Shown piece after piece: positions 1 to 8,690 of a stretch of 64,000 nucleotides of DNA. Source of the DNA: Hwanghaeella grinnelliae (lineage in GTDB: Bacteria > Pseudomonadota > Alphaproteobacteria > UBA8366 > Aestuariispiraceae); NCBI RefSeq assembly GCF_004005845.1, contig NZ_SADE01000002.1, positions 1,240,421 through 1,304,420 of the forward strand, in the 5' to 3' direction. The position numbers and the translations under genes are program-made. Each line of letters starts with the position of its first letter. Within the stretch, counting starts at the first letter, position 1. A model generated the notes under the pieces. It did not search any database. It saw only the letters and a list, made by a program, of their open reading frames with translations, and had not been told where the DNA came from.

Positions 1-254
1 TCGATGACGTCGCCGACAGGGCCGTTCTCAAGGCGTTCGAACAGCGCTTTGCAGATAAGGGCTTCGACGCTGGCGTAGTGATAGGCTGTTGAATAGCGGT
101 TTCTGCCTGGGCCGATCGTATCGCTGTCGCTGATCGAGTCCTCGTAGAAGTTCTCGTCCCACCATGTCCCGCTCTCATACTGCCGACCGGGCCGGGCATA
201 GGATTGCCGCAAGACCTTCGCCATTCGCAACAGTTTCACAATTTGCTTTTTCAT
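1..254 (-). CDS. Partial protein, probable class I SAM-dependent methyltransferase (N-terminus only)
   Basis: An open frame runs from an ATG at 254 on the minus strand out of the left window edge, giving about 84 residues without a stop. The protein starts MKKQIVKLLRMAKVLRQ and later contains GRNRYSTAYHYASVEALIC followed by LENGPVGDVI. I infer that the segment around YHYASVEA and the following hydrophobic stretch lead into the glycine-rich SAM-binding motif of a class I methyltransferase, because several such families carry a similar 'HYASVE' segment just before motif I. The motif itself lies outside the window. The ribosome binding site is weak, and ATG 11 codons further in is an alternative start. 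That it codes is supported by the long clean frame and ordinary codon use; the function is uncertain. Confidence 0.5.
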   Translation of the reverse strand, partial: MKKQIVKLLRMAKVLRQSYARPGRQYESGTWWDENFYEDSISDSDTIGPGRNRYSTAYHYASVEALICKALFERLENGPVGDVI

Positions 255-559
255 CTGGGACTGGCCGGACCGGGAATCTCGTTAATATTGACGGCGTGCT
301 TGGACATCGAATCAGCTCTCGCATGCTTCGTCGAGATATATTCGTGCGGGGGCTGATGATCGCCGTGTTGTTCGATTAGATGAGTCTTCCGTCGACCGCC
401 ACCGCCTCGTGGACGGTTCGATCAGGAAGGCGGACCCGGCCTCGCCGGTTTGGACCTGTTTGCCGGTTAGGGATGGCATCATGCGGTGGGGGCTGTCCGG
501 TCGATCTATTGCCCGTCACATGCCGGGAATCCAATCATGCGGCCGGTACTTTCGCTTTC
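255..559. other. Intergenic gap, nothing recognised
   Basis: About 300 bases between the partial methyltransferase-like gene, which is transcribed leftward, and the stop of the small ORF at 560-805. Short frames occur on both strands, but none has a convincing start, ribosome binding site or recognisable protein. Presumably it holds the promoter of the leftward gene. Confidence 0.4.
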
Positions 560-805
560 TTACTGGATGCTCTTATCCGTCAGCGGGATCGCCATGTTCT
601 TACTGGCCAGGGCGACGATTTCGTCGATCGACAAGTCCTCATCCACCCCGTCCAGGCATACGGCGATGCGGTCGGTATAGGCCTCGTAGATCTTTTCCGC
701 CGCCCGGCATTCATAAACCGGGACATAGCGGTAAACCTGATTGATCGGCTGGAAAGTGGCCGACGGGGTCGGATCAATCAGCAGCACCAAAAGCGCAAGC
801 TCCAT
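560..805 (-). CDS. Small protein of unknown function, 81 aa
   Basis: The frame could open further upstream, but an ATG at 805 is preceded at good spacing by GGAGG (near 812-816), so I place the start there. The protein begins MELALLVLLIDPTPSATFQP, which could be a short hydrophobic export or anchor segment. A more polar part follows, with two cysteines (YVPVYECRAAEKIY and IAVCLDGVDEDL). I do not recognise a family. The acidic 'DGVDEDLSIDEIVALA' stretch predicts a helix. It is separated from the DUF2339 gene by 134 bases and read in the same direction, so co-transcription is possible. The strong ribosome binding site makes it likely to be a real gene. Confidence 0.5.
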   Translation of the reverse strand: MELALLVLLIDPTPSATFQPINQVYRYVPVYECRAAEKIYEAYTDRIAVCLDGVDEDLSIDEIVALASKNMAIPLTDKSIQ

Positions 806-939
806 AACAAACCTCCATTTCCCGTCCCCTCTTCTTGGAGGATAGCGCACGTCGTGCGCATTTTGAAGAAAAATGTCATGAGTTTGTCACAATGTCGGCC
901 GGACCCGAGATTGGCTGACATGGTTTGGCAGCGGCCGCC

Positions 940-3705
940 TCACTTGAAGAAGCGCTGATACAGGAAGCCGATCCCGACCAGACTGAAGCCAAGGCCCAGG
1001 AAGGAAATCACCCGGTACAGCCCGTCCAGGTCGCCCATATCCACCAGGAAGACCTTCGCCGTCGTCAGCAAAACCAGCCCCAGGCCGACCCGGCGCAGTA
1101 TCCGCCGGTCGCGGATCAAACCCAGGATCAAGGCGGGGGCGGCGCAGAGCAGCCAGATGATGGAATAGGTGTACAGCTCCGCTTCCGTCGTCGGGCCGAT
1201 ATCCAGCCGCGTGCCGTGGAAGGCGTGCCGGACTTCCATATTGATCCACAGGAAAGCCAGTCCGGCGGCGGCGAATGCAAGTATGCGGGCCAGTGCCCGC
1301 TCCCCGCCCCATTGGGCCAGATAGGCGAGCACCGCGACGATCATGGCGGGAGCCAGATAAGCGATCAACAACGTGTTGATAAAGGTCGAACTCCCGACCG
1401 CTTCACCCGTGAACGGTCCCATCAGCAGGACCTGAAGCCCGACCACGGCAGCCCCGCCCAATCCCAAGAACAGTCGGGACGCGATGCGGTGCAGGGCCCG
1501 GGGGCGGACGATGTTGCGGTAATACAAAGCCGTGCCGGAGATCAGCCAGTTCAAGCTGTGCAGGCTGACCTCGATCAGCGTCAGACGGTTCGGCCATTCC
1601 GTGGCGGTGCCGAAAAATTCGCGGATTTCCAGACTGACGGTCGCGGAGGCAAGCGCGATGGCGCCAGATTCCAGCAATCCGACCAGGGTGTCGTCCTTCT
1701 GCCTGCGGAACAGCCGGGCCGCCCCTGCAAGGGCCATGGCCGGAAGACCGTAGCTATACAGAATCCAGACCGCGTCGCTTTCCACGACAGACAAGGTGAA
1801 GGGGATCTGGTTCAGCATGGCGAGACGCCCGATCACGACGGCCGCGACGATCGCGGATGCGGGGCGCAGATAGGCAATCTCGAACCTGCCATTCACCCAG
1901 GCGGCGGCCAGGATCATGAAAGACAGCGCGATAGTCAGCCAGGACCCGTCCAGCAGGATGGTCAGGGACAGCGCAATCGCTGAAAGAGCCGCCAGGGCAT
2001 ATAGCCCGACCACGCTTTCCATGAAGGGGTCGCTGCGGCGGCGAGCGGCCTGGCTGGTCGCGGCGATCGCCCCACATGCCAGGGCCATGGCGATGCCCGA
2101 CCACAGGGTTTGCGGCAAAAGCGTCGACAGTTTGGCATAGGCCAGGAACAGGGTGGCCAAAGGAACGACGCCCGAGATCGCGGCCCATAGGTCCCGCCGC
2201 CCATTTCGGTAGATCCCGGCGAATCCCAGGATGGCGAACCAAATCCCGGCGGCTGCGGCCGCAAAGCCAAAGGCTTGGAATTCGGGGGAGAAGGGAATCT
2301 GCGCCAGTTCGGCCGTGTTGCTGGTGTCAAACAGGCTCAACCCGAAATATCCGACTTGGTTCGGAACGATCCAAGTGAACAGGCCCGCCAGTGCCAGGCC
2401 GGCGCTGATCGGCAGCAAGGCGTCCAGGATCCGCGCCCGGAAGGCGGTGCCGCCCAGTATCGCGACCACCAATCCGGCGAACAGAACCGCGCCGCTGTCG
2501 TGCGACATTCGCATAAGGGCGAATACCGTCATGCCCGCCAGGCAGACGCCCGCAAGGGTCACCATGTGCTGGATCGGGGCGAGTGCGCCGATATCGAGGG
2601 GGTGCGACGGCGTTCGTCGCGGTGACCCCAAACTATCGCCGGGTCGGCAGGCCACGGTGATCGCGAAGACTGCAACCATGTGCAGGTAAAGCGGCAACAT
2701 GGATTGATCCGCTGCGCCGCCTACGATCCACAGAAACTGCCAGCCGGACATGCCCAGAAGCGTGATACTCGCCAACCACCACCAATCCTTATACCGGACG
2801 ATGGCGAAAGCCGCGCCGGCAATAAAGGTCAGGTAGGAAAACAGGGCCCAGGCCGAAGGGCTGTCCGAATGGACCAGGGCGGGAATGGCCAAACCGCCGA
2901 TGACGCCCAGGATCGCGACAAAATGGCCCTGCAACAGGGAAAGACCCAAGGCGAGGGTGCACACCCCCGCCATGGCGGCGAAGGCGAAAAGCGGTGAAAT
3001 CAGGCCGTAAAGGGCATAACCGGCATAAAGGCTGCCGAAGGCGGTGGCGACACCGGCGCCGGTCAGGGCCGGCGGCACGTAGTCGGCGCGCTTTGCAGGT
3101 TCGTCGCTGCGGTCGGTCTCCCGCTGGGCCGTTTTCTGTCGAACCCATTCGCCGCCGATCACCAGCGCGATGCTCAGAATCAGCCCGGTGGCGATGCGCA
3201 TGGCGGGGGTGAGCAGGCCGTTATCGATGCTGTATTTGACCAGGAACACGCCCCCCAGCGCGATGGTCAATCCACCCAGCCAAACCAGCCATTTCGTGGC
3301 GAAGTTCCGTTCACCATCGGCGCCGTCTTGCGTGCCGTCTTCCCGCGTTTCGTCTGCGCGTGCGGCAGTCGCGGGTTGCGGCGCCGGTTCGGTTGTCGGC
3401 CCAACTGGCGACCCAATTGGCGGCCCAACTGGCGATTTTGGCACTGATTGAGGTTCCGGTACCGGGATGGGGGCGGGGTCCGGCTTTTGCCGCGGTTCCG
3501 GGTCGGGCGTCTCTTCGGGCGCAGGGTCGGCTTCGGGGGCGTCGCCTTCCATCTGCCGAAGCGAGACTGTTTCCAGCCGGCGCTTCACCTCGGCAATCTC
3601 ATCGCGAAGTTTGCCGATGCGCGTATGGGCGGTGATCGCGATGATCGGCGTGGCCACAATCGAAAGCCCTGCCGCGAGCAAGAGCAAAACGAGACTGTCA
3701 AACAT
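940..3705 (-). CDS. DUF2339 family large polytopic membrane protein, 921 aa
   Basis: It matches the DUF2339 family in its build. There is one N-terminal membrane segment (about residues 5-25), then a charged helix (about 32-52), then a long linker rich in proline and acidic residues (about 53-125) with a small internal repeat of the PVGPPIG type. About twenty or more hydrophobic segments follow to the C-terminus. The conserved start of the membrane part is WLVWLGGLTIALGGVFLVKY. Members of this family are inner-membrane proteins without an established biochemical role; some are suspected of acting in envelope or polysaccharide functions. The gene is monocistronic or leads the small downstream ORF. 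Its promoter region carries two identical operator-like repeats (3723-3771), so expression is probably switched by a specific repressor that is not encoded next to it. Confidence 0.85.
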   Translation of the reverse strand: MFDSLVLLLLAAGLSIVATPIIAITAHTRIGKLRDEIAEVKRRLETVSLRQMEGDAPEADPAPEETPDPEPRQKPDPAPIPVPEPQSVPKSPVGPPIGSPVGPTTEPAPQPATAARADETREDGTQDGADGERNFATKWLVWLGGLTIALGGVFLVKYSIDNGLLTPAMRIATGLILSIALVIGGEWVRQKTAQRETDRSDEPAKRADYVPPALTGAGVATAFGSLYAGYALYGLISPLFAFAAMAGVCTLALGLSLLQGHFVAILGVIGGLAIPALVHSDSPSAWALFSYLTFIAGAAFAIVRYKDWWWLASITLLGMSGWQFLWIVGGAADQSMLPLYLHMVAVFAITVACRPGDSLGSPRRTPSHPLDIGALAPIQHMVTLAGVCLAGMTVFALMRMSHDSGAVLFAGLVVAILGGTAFRARILDALLPISAGLALAGLFTWIVPNQVGYFGLSLFDTSNTAELAQIPFSPEFQAFGFAAAAAGIWFAILGFAGIYRNGRRDLWAAISGVVPLATLFLAYAKLSTLLPQTLWSGIAMALACGAIAATSQAARRRSDPFMESVVGLYALAALSAIALSLTILLDGSWLTIALSFMILAAAWVNGRFEIAYLRPASAIVAAVVIGRLAMLNQIPFTLSVVESDAVWILYSYGLPAMALAGAARLFRRQKDDTLVGLLESGAIALASATVSLEIREFFGTATEWPNRLTLIEVSLHSLNWLISGTALYYRNIVRPRALHRIASRLFLGLGGAAVVGLQVLLMGPFTGEAVGSSTFINTLLIAYLAPAMIVAVLAYLAQWGGERALARILAFAAAGLAFLWINMEVRHAFHGTRLDIGPTTEAELYTYSIIWLLCAAPALILGLIRDRRILRRVGLGLVLLTTAKVFLVDMGDLDGLYRVISFLGLGFSLVGIGFLYQRFFK

Positions 3706-3722
3706 GACGCTTCCCCGACTTT

Positions 3723-3771
3723 AATGAACATCGTTCAATAAATAGGCATTAAATGAACATCGTTCAATAAA
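3723..3771 (-). promoter_or_regulatory. Promoter with tandem 20-bp operator-like repeats for the DUF2339 gene
   Basis: The 20-mer AATGAACATCGTTCAATAAA occurs twice, at 3723-3742 and 3752-3771. The offset is 29 bp, close to three helical turns. Each copy has inverted arms TGAAC/GTTCA around a 3-bp centre, the typical shape of a TetR-type operator. On the minus strand a -35 TTGAAC (3767-3762) lies inside the upstream copy. A -10 TATTTA (3744-3739) follows after a 17-bp spacer and overlaps the edge of the other copy. The DUF2339 start codon is about 35 bp downstream. The repressor is unknown; this layout fits repression by occlusion. Confidence 0.6.
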
Positions 3772-3826
3772 ATAATTGATTTTACCGATCCGCAACCGTC
3801 CGGCCCGCCTGGAAAATGGGAAAGGA

Positions 3827-4354
3827 TTAGTTTTCCGAGAGGTAGACCTTCGCCAAACCCTCATGATAGTGGCGCCAGTTCTCGTCGATGAAGCCACGCT
3901 CAACATCCCGTACCTCGCGGACGGGTTTGGCGGGGACGCCGGCCCAAAGCTCGCCGGACTTCACCCGCTTGCCCGGAGAGATGACGGCGCCGGCGGCCAC
4001 GACCGCGCCGGATTCCACATGCGCGCCGTCCAGAACCTTGGACCCGATCCCGACCATGCAATCGTCTTCCAAAACACAACCGTGCAGCATTACCCCATGG
4101 CCGACGGTAACGCGCTTGCCGATAAGGGTGGGGAATTTCCCTTCGAAGACATGGACGACGGTGCCGTCCTGGATATTCGTGTCCTCGCCGACCTCGATAT
4201 AATGATCGTCGCCGCGCAGCACGCAGGAAAACCAAACGCTGCTGCGGTCGCCCAGGCGGACATCGCCGATGATTGCGGCCGTCGGGGCGATGAAAACGTC
4301 TTTCCCGATCGTGGGCGATACGCCCTTGAACGGCATGATGACGGGTTTGGACAC
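3827..4354 (-). CDS. Gamma-carbonic anhydrase family protein, 175 aa
   Basis: The protein has the repeated hexapeptide pattern of a left-handed beta-helix. Examples are PTAAIIGDVRLGDRSSVWF, VGEDTNIQDGTVVHV and KRVTVGHGVMLHGC. The histidines in VVHV and VGHGVMLHGC are the expected metal ligands of gamma-class carbonic anhydrases, and a C-terminal amphipathic helix closes the molecule. Length is normal for the family. Such proteins bind zinc or iron as trimers; many have weak or no hydratase activity and some act as respiratory complex I subunits or acyltransferase relatives. I chose a GTG start at 4354 because AAGGAGG lies six bases upstream and the protein then begins VSKPVIMPFKG, as in relatives. 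A longer frame to 4570 lacks family similarity. It is transcribed divergently from the Lrp-type gene. Confidence 0.85.
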   Translation of the reverse strand: MSKPVIMPFKGVSPTIGKDVFIAPTAAIIGDVRLGDRSSVWFSCVLRGDDHYIEVGEDTNIQDGTVVHVFEGKFPTLIGKRVTVGHGVMLHGCVLEDDCMVGIGSKVLDGAHVESGAVVAAGAVISPGKRVKSGELWAGVPAKPVREVRDVERGFIDENWRHYHEGLAKVYLSEN

Positions 4355-4468
4355 GGCGTTCCTCCTTGCGAAACCAGGGTTCGTCTTCTCGTTGGGGAAA
4401 ACTGGCACCGTAAAAAGGGGGCTGCAAGCGGACTGGTTGTGCGCGACGGGCTCGGTTAATCTCGGGCC

Positions 4469-4930
4469 ATGAGCACGCTCGACGATATGGACCGGAAAAT
4501 TCTCGCCATCCTGCAACAACAGGCGGATATCCCCATTGCCCAATTGGCGGAACGGGTCGGCATGTCGCAAAGCCCCTGTTGGCGGCGGGTGAAGAAACTG
4601 CGCGACGATGGGGTGATCACCGGCCAGGTCGCCCTGGTCGATCCGAAAAGCGCGGGGCTCAGTTTGACAGTGCTGGCCACTGTTTCACTCAACGATCATC
4701 ACGACGAAACGGTCGCCGCGTTCGAACGCGCGCTGGAAACCTGGCCGGAGGTGATGGAATGCCACGCGGTTTCCGGCGACCGGGATTATCACCTGCGCAT
4801 CGTCGCCGCGGATATGGAAGGCTACGAGCGCTTCCTGTCCGGCCGCTTGCTGAAGCTGAAACAGGTAGCCTCGGTCAATTCCCGTTTCTCGCTCCGCCGG
4901 GTCAAATACGCGACGGCCTTGCCGGTATGA
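4469..4930 (+). CDS. Lrp/AsnC family transcriptional regulator, 153 aa
   Basis: An N-terminal winged helix-turn-helix (about residues 5-55, with the recognition region IAQLAERVGMSQSPCWRRVKKL) is followed by the RAM ligand-binding domain (about 65-145, including GDRDYHLRIVAADMEGYERF). Length is typical. Proteins of this family form octamer-like rings that sense amino acids. Its stop codon (4928-4930) directly abuts the stop of the indolepyruvate oxidoreductase gene on the other strand. Lrp-type regulators commonly lie next to genes of aromatic or branched-chain amino acid catabolism, so I infer that it controls the convergent oxidoreductase and may sense an aromatic amino acid. No binding site could be assigned. 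Confidence 0.9.
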   Translation: MSTLDDMDRKILAILQQQADIPIAQLAERVGMSQSPCWRRVKKLRDDGVITGQVALVDPKSAGLSLTVLATVSLNDHHDETVAAFERALETWPEVMECHAVSGDRDYHLRIVAADMEGYERFLSGRLLKLKQVASVNSRFSLRRVKYATALPV

Positions 4931-7900
4931 TCATTCGGCGGCGAACTGGAAGGCGGGTTCGGGTGGGTTCCGATAGGTGTCTTCAAGCGCATCCCATTCC
5001 GGCATAACGGTTTTCAGGGCGCGCTCTTTCACCGGTCCGAAGCCGCGAATTTCCATTGGCAGGCTGAGAAGCGCCAGCGCCGCGTCCCGATTTTCCGGGG
5101 TCAGGGTTGCGGCGATTTCGTCGAGTGTGGCCTCGAAACGCTGGATCAGCGCGCGTTCCGTCCTGCGTTCCGGGGGATACCCGAAAGGATCGGCCCAACT
5201 GCCGCGCAGGCCCTTCAACCGCGCCAAGCCCTTCATTGCCGGGCGCAGCCAGGGGCCGAAACGGCGTTTCGCCGGCTCCTCGCCATTGGGCCCGGGCCTG
5301 CTCAGTCCCGGTGGGGCGAGATGATAGGCGATCTTGTAATCGCCCTCGAACTGCGCGGCGAGGCGGGCTTCGAAATCGCTTTCCGTGAACAGGCGCGCGA
5401 CCTCGTATTCGTCCTTATAGGCCATCAGCTTGAACAGCGACCGGGAAGCGGCTTCGGTTAGTTCCGTCTTTCCGTTCAAAGACTTCTCGGCCTTTCGAAG
5501 ATTTTCGATCCGGGCCACGAAACGATCCGCATAGGCCGCGTTCTGGTAGCCGGTCAGGAAATCGACACGCCTTGCGATGATCTCGTCCAGGCTTTCGGCG
5601 GGCTTGAAGCGGCCGCGATCTTCTCCATCGGCCAGCAGGTCGCGCACCGCGTCGGGATCGGCAGCGAGCAGACGGCCCCAGCCGAAGACGCGCTTGTTCG
5701 CCGCCACCGCGACGCCGTTCAACTCGATTGCGCGGGTCAGTGCGGGCAGGGAGACCGGAATTTCACCCTTCTGCCAAGCATAGCCCAGCATCAGAATATT
5801 CGCCCCGATGGAGTCGCCCATCAGGGTCAAAGCCGCCTTGGTCGCGTTCAGGCTGTCGACCCCGGCTTCGCCCAAAACATGATACAGAATATCCAGCATC
5901 ATATCCGGTTTCTGTATCGCTTTCGGATCCTTCAAAAAGGCGGCCGTGTGGATCGTCTGGCTGTTGGCGATGACCCGTGATTTTTCCGGATCGAGCGTCG
6001 CGATCGCTTCCGGCGAGGTGCCGACGACGAGGTCGCAGGCGAGTAACAGGTCGGCCTGTTTCGGCTCAATACGAACCTGGTTCAGTTTCGTGCCGCGCGC
6101 GCCGATGCGAACATGGCTCAACACCGCGCCGCCTTTTTGCGCGAAGCCCATGAAGTCGAGCACGCTGGCCGGGCGGCCTTCCAGATGCGCGGCCATGGTG
6201 ATCAGCGCGCCGACCGTGACGACGCCCGTTCCGCCGACGCCGGCAACCAGGATCTCGCTGGGTTTGTTTGCCAATTCATGTTCCCGCATCACAGGCAGGG
6301 GCAATGCGTCCAACCGGGCCGCAATATCCGCGCCGGATTTGCGGCGTAGCTGGCCGCCTTCGACAGTCACGAAACTGGGGCAGAAGCCGTTTTGGCAGGA
6401 ATAGTCCTTGTTGCAGCTGGACTGATCGATTTCCCGTTTGGTGCCGAATTCGGTTTCCAGCGGCGCGACGGAAAGGCAATTGGATTTCACGCCGCAATCG
6501 CCGCAGCCCTCGCAGACGAGGTCGTTGATGACCACACGTTTCGCCGGATCCGGAAAGTCGCCTTTCTTGCGGCGCCGCCGCTTTTCGGTCGCACAGGTCT
6601 GGTCGTAGATCAGGGCGGAGACGCCGCCAACCGTGCACAGGTCCCGCTGCACGGCATCCAATTCGGCGCGGTCGTGAACCGGAACGTCGGAAAAGCCGCC
6701 ATAGCGCGCGGTGTCGTCCGTGACGATCTCGATCCGTTCCACGCCTTCCGCGCGCAACTGGTTGACGATTTGCGGAACGCTCAGCGTCCCGTCCACCGGT
6801 TGGCCGCCGGTCATCGCGACCGCGTCGTTATAGAGGATCTTGTAGGTGATGTTGGCCTTCGCAGCGACCGCCTGGCGGATCGCCATCAAGCCGGAATGGT
6901 AATAAGTGCCGTCCCCCAGGTTCTGAAAGACATGTTTGGTTTTGGTGAACGGGGCGAGGCCGATCCAGTTCACGCCTTCGCCGCCCATCTGGGTCAGGCC
7001 AGAGGTTTCGCGGTCCATCCAGTTGGCCATGAAATGACAGCCGATCCCGGCATAGGCCTTCGACCCGTCGGGCACCTTAGTCGAGGTGTTGTGCGGGCAG
7101 CCGGAACAGAAATACGGCATGCGTTTGGCCGCGCCGTTGATCCCGGCCAGGGAGGCTGCCTCAGGCCCTTTTGGCGCCAGGCCGGCACGGACCAGGCGGG
7201 CGCCTGCCTGAAGAAAGGGCGCGGTCGCATCCAGAAATTCGGCGAGGGAGCGGGCCAGGCGCGCTGGGCGCATTTCCCCACAGCCGGGCAGGAAGGCCGC
7301 GCCGTCCGGGTGGTTCTTGCCCCAAAGGCGGGGCCGGCGATCCGCGGGGGCGTTGTAGAATTGGTCCTTGATCTGGCCTTCCACGACGGGGCCCTTTTCC
7401 TCCACGACGAGAAGGTCGGACAGGCCGGTGCAGAAGTCTTCCATCGCGACCGGTTCGATCGGGAAGGTCAGGCCTAGTTTCCGGACCCGGATACCCGCGT
7501 CCTTTAGCGCCGTTTCGTCCAGCCCCAGCAGGCGCAGCGCTTCCATCAGGTCGAGATGCGCCTTGCCGGCCGTGACGATGCCGAGCGTCGCGTCGGGTTT
7601 GTCGACAATCGCACGGTCGATGGCAAAGACCTCTCGATTCGCGCGGACGAAAGCGCGCACGGCTTGCAGCTTGAAGCGCAGCCGTTCCTCGATCGCCAAA
7701 CTCGGCAAGTCGCCGTTCCGGTAGTGCAAGCCGCCTGGTGGCGGAACGAAATCCGCAGGCTCCAAGAAGGCAGGCATGGTTTCGGGCAGGGCGATGGAAG
7801 TTGCGCTTTCGACGGTTTCGGAAATCGCCTTGAAGCCGATCCAGGCGCCGGTGAAGCGGCTCAATGCCCAGCCGAAAAGGCCGAAGCTCAGATACTCCTC

Positions 7901-8473
7901 CACGCTCGCCGGGTTCAAGACCGGCATGGACCAGGCCATCAGTGCCTGATCGCTTTGATGCGGCATAGAGGAGGAGACAACGCCATGGTCGTCGCCGCAG
8001 ACGACGAGCACGCCGCCATGCGGGGAAGATCCGAAGGCGTTGCCGTGTTTTAGGGCGTCACCGGATCGGTCGACGCCCGGTCCTTTGCCGTACCAAAGGC
8101 CGAACACGCCGTCGACGGTGGCCGATCCTTCGGTTTCCACCTGTTGCGTGCCCATGATTGCCGTGGCGGCCAGGTCTTCGTTGATCGCCGGCTGAAAGTG
8201 GATGTTCAGCGGTTCGAGATGTTTCTTTGCTTGCCACAAGGCTTGGTCGTACATGCCGAGCGGTGATCCGCGATAGCCGGAAATGAACCCGGCCGTGTTG
8301 AGCCCCTTCGCCCGGTCGGCGAGCGCCTGCAACATCGGCAGTCGGACGAGCGCTTGCGTCCCGGTCAGGAAAACGCGGCCGGAGGCGCGCGTGTACCGAT
8401 CATCCAGGGAATAGCCTTGGTCAATATTGGTCACGGTATTGACGTTGGTTTTGCCGGACGGGGAAAAGGACAC
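4931..8473 (-). CDS. Indolepyruvate:ferredoxin oxidoreductase, fused alpha-gamma type, 1180 aa
   Basis: This is the single-chain aerobic-proteobacterial version of the enzyme. It oxidatively decarboxylates aryl pyruvates (from Phe, Tyr, Trp) to aryl-acetyl-CoA and reduces ferredoxin. An N-terminal pyrimidine-type TPP domain (about 30-380) is followed by a pyrophosphate-type TPP domain with CSGCPHNTSTK (near 460). An iron-sulfur region (about 650-715) comes next with CEGCGDCG, SNCL, SSCNKDYSCQNGFCP. The gamma domain starts at ILVAGVGGTGVVTVG (about 745), and an all-helical C-terminal extension ends the chain. The start is GTG at 8473 with AGGAGA in front. The gene stands alone, convergent with the Lrp-type regulator with no bases between the stops. 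It probably serves degradation of aromatic amino acids. The closest ferredoxin-linked partners are the FprA-type reductase and KorAB near 45-50 kb. Confidence 0.92.
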   Translation of the reverse strand: MSFSPSGKTNVNTVTNIDQGYSLDDRYTRASGRVFLTGTQALVRLPMLQALADRAKGLNTAGFISGYRGSPLGMYDQALWQAKKHLEPLNIHFQPAINEDLAATAIMGTQQVETEGSATVDGVFGLWYGKGPGVDRSGDALKHGNAFGSSPHGGVLVVCGDDHGVVSSSMPHQSDQALMAWSMPVLNPASVEEYLSFGLFGWALSRFTGAWIGFKAISETVESATSIALPETMPAFLEPADFVPPPGGLHYRNGDLPSLAIEERLRFKLQAVRAFVRANREVFAIDRAIVDKPDATLGIVTAGKAHLDLMEALRLLGLDETALKDAGIRVRKLGLTFPIEPVAMEDFCTGLSDLLVVEEKGPVVEGQIKDQFYNAPADRRPRLWGKNHPDGAAFLPGCGEMRPARLARSLAEFLDATAPFLQAGARLVRAGLAPKGPEAASLAGINGAAKRMPYFCSGCPHNTSTKVPDGSKAYAGIGCHFMANWMDRETSGLTQMGGEGVNWIGLAPFTKTKHVFQNLGDGTYYHSGLMAIRQAVAAKANITYKILYNDAVAMTGGQPVDGTLSVPQIVNQLRAEGVERIEIVTDDTARYGGFSDVPVHDRAELDAVQRDLCTVGGVSALIYDQTCATEKRRRRKKGDFPDPAKRVVINDLVCEGCGDCGVKSNCLSVAPLETEFGTKREIDQSSCNKDYSCQNGFCPSFVTVEGGQLRRKSGADIAARLDALPLPVMREHELANKPSEILVAGVGGTGVVTVGALITMAAHLEGRPASVLDFMGFAQKGGAVLSHVRIGARGTKLNQVRIEPKQADLLLACDLVVGTSPEAIATLDPEKSRVIANSQTIHTAAFLKDPKAIQKPDMMLDILYHVLGEAGVDSLNATKAALTLMGDSIGANILMLGYAWQKGEIPVSLPALTRAIELNGVAVAANKRVFGWGRLLAADPDAVRDLLADGEDRGRFKPAESLDEIIARRVDFLTGYQNAAYADRFVARIENLRKAEKSLNGKTELTEAASRSLFKLMAYKDEYEVARLFTESDFEARLAAQFEGDYKIAYHLAPPGLSRPGPNGEEPAKRRFGPWLRPAMKGLARLKGLRGSWADPFGYPPERRTERALIQRFEATLDEIAATLTPENRDAALALLSLPMEIRGFGPVKERALKTVMPEWDALEDTYRNPPEPAFQFAAE

Positions 8474-8690
8474 GAAAATCTCCTAGTATTCTACGGTGAT
8501 TTCCTTCCAGTTTATGACCGGACCAGCGGCAATTTCTTGCTGAGTTTGGCGCGGAATCGGCAAAAATCGAAAAATAATACCGAAAATGGTTCGGTAAAGG
8601 GTAAAAAAAACCCATACTTCTTCAGCTTGCCAAACCCGGTGCCGAAAGGTTTGCTCGACGAGACGATGTCCAGGAGCGGGGAACGGGCCT

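Noticed and set aside
925-1983. 352-codon open frame on the plus strand inside the DUF2339 gene
   Set aside because: Low-complexity, Gln- and Arg-rich translation without family features; it is the antisense of a well-supported gene with GC-rich third positions.
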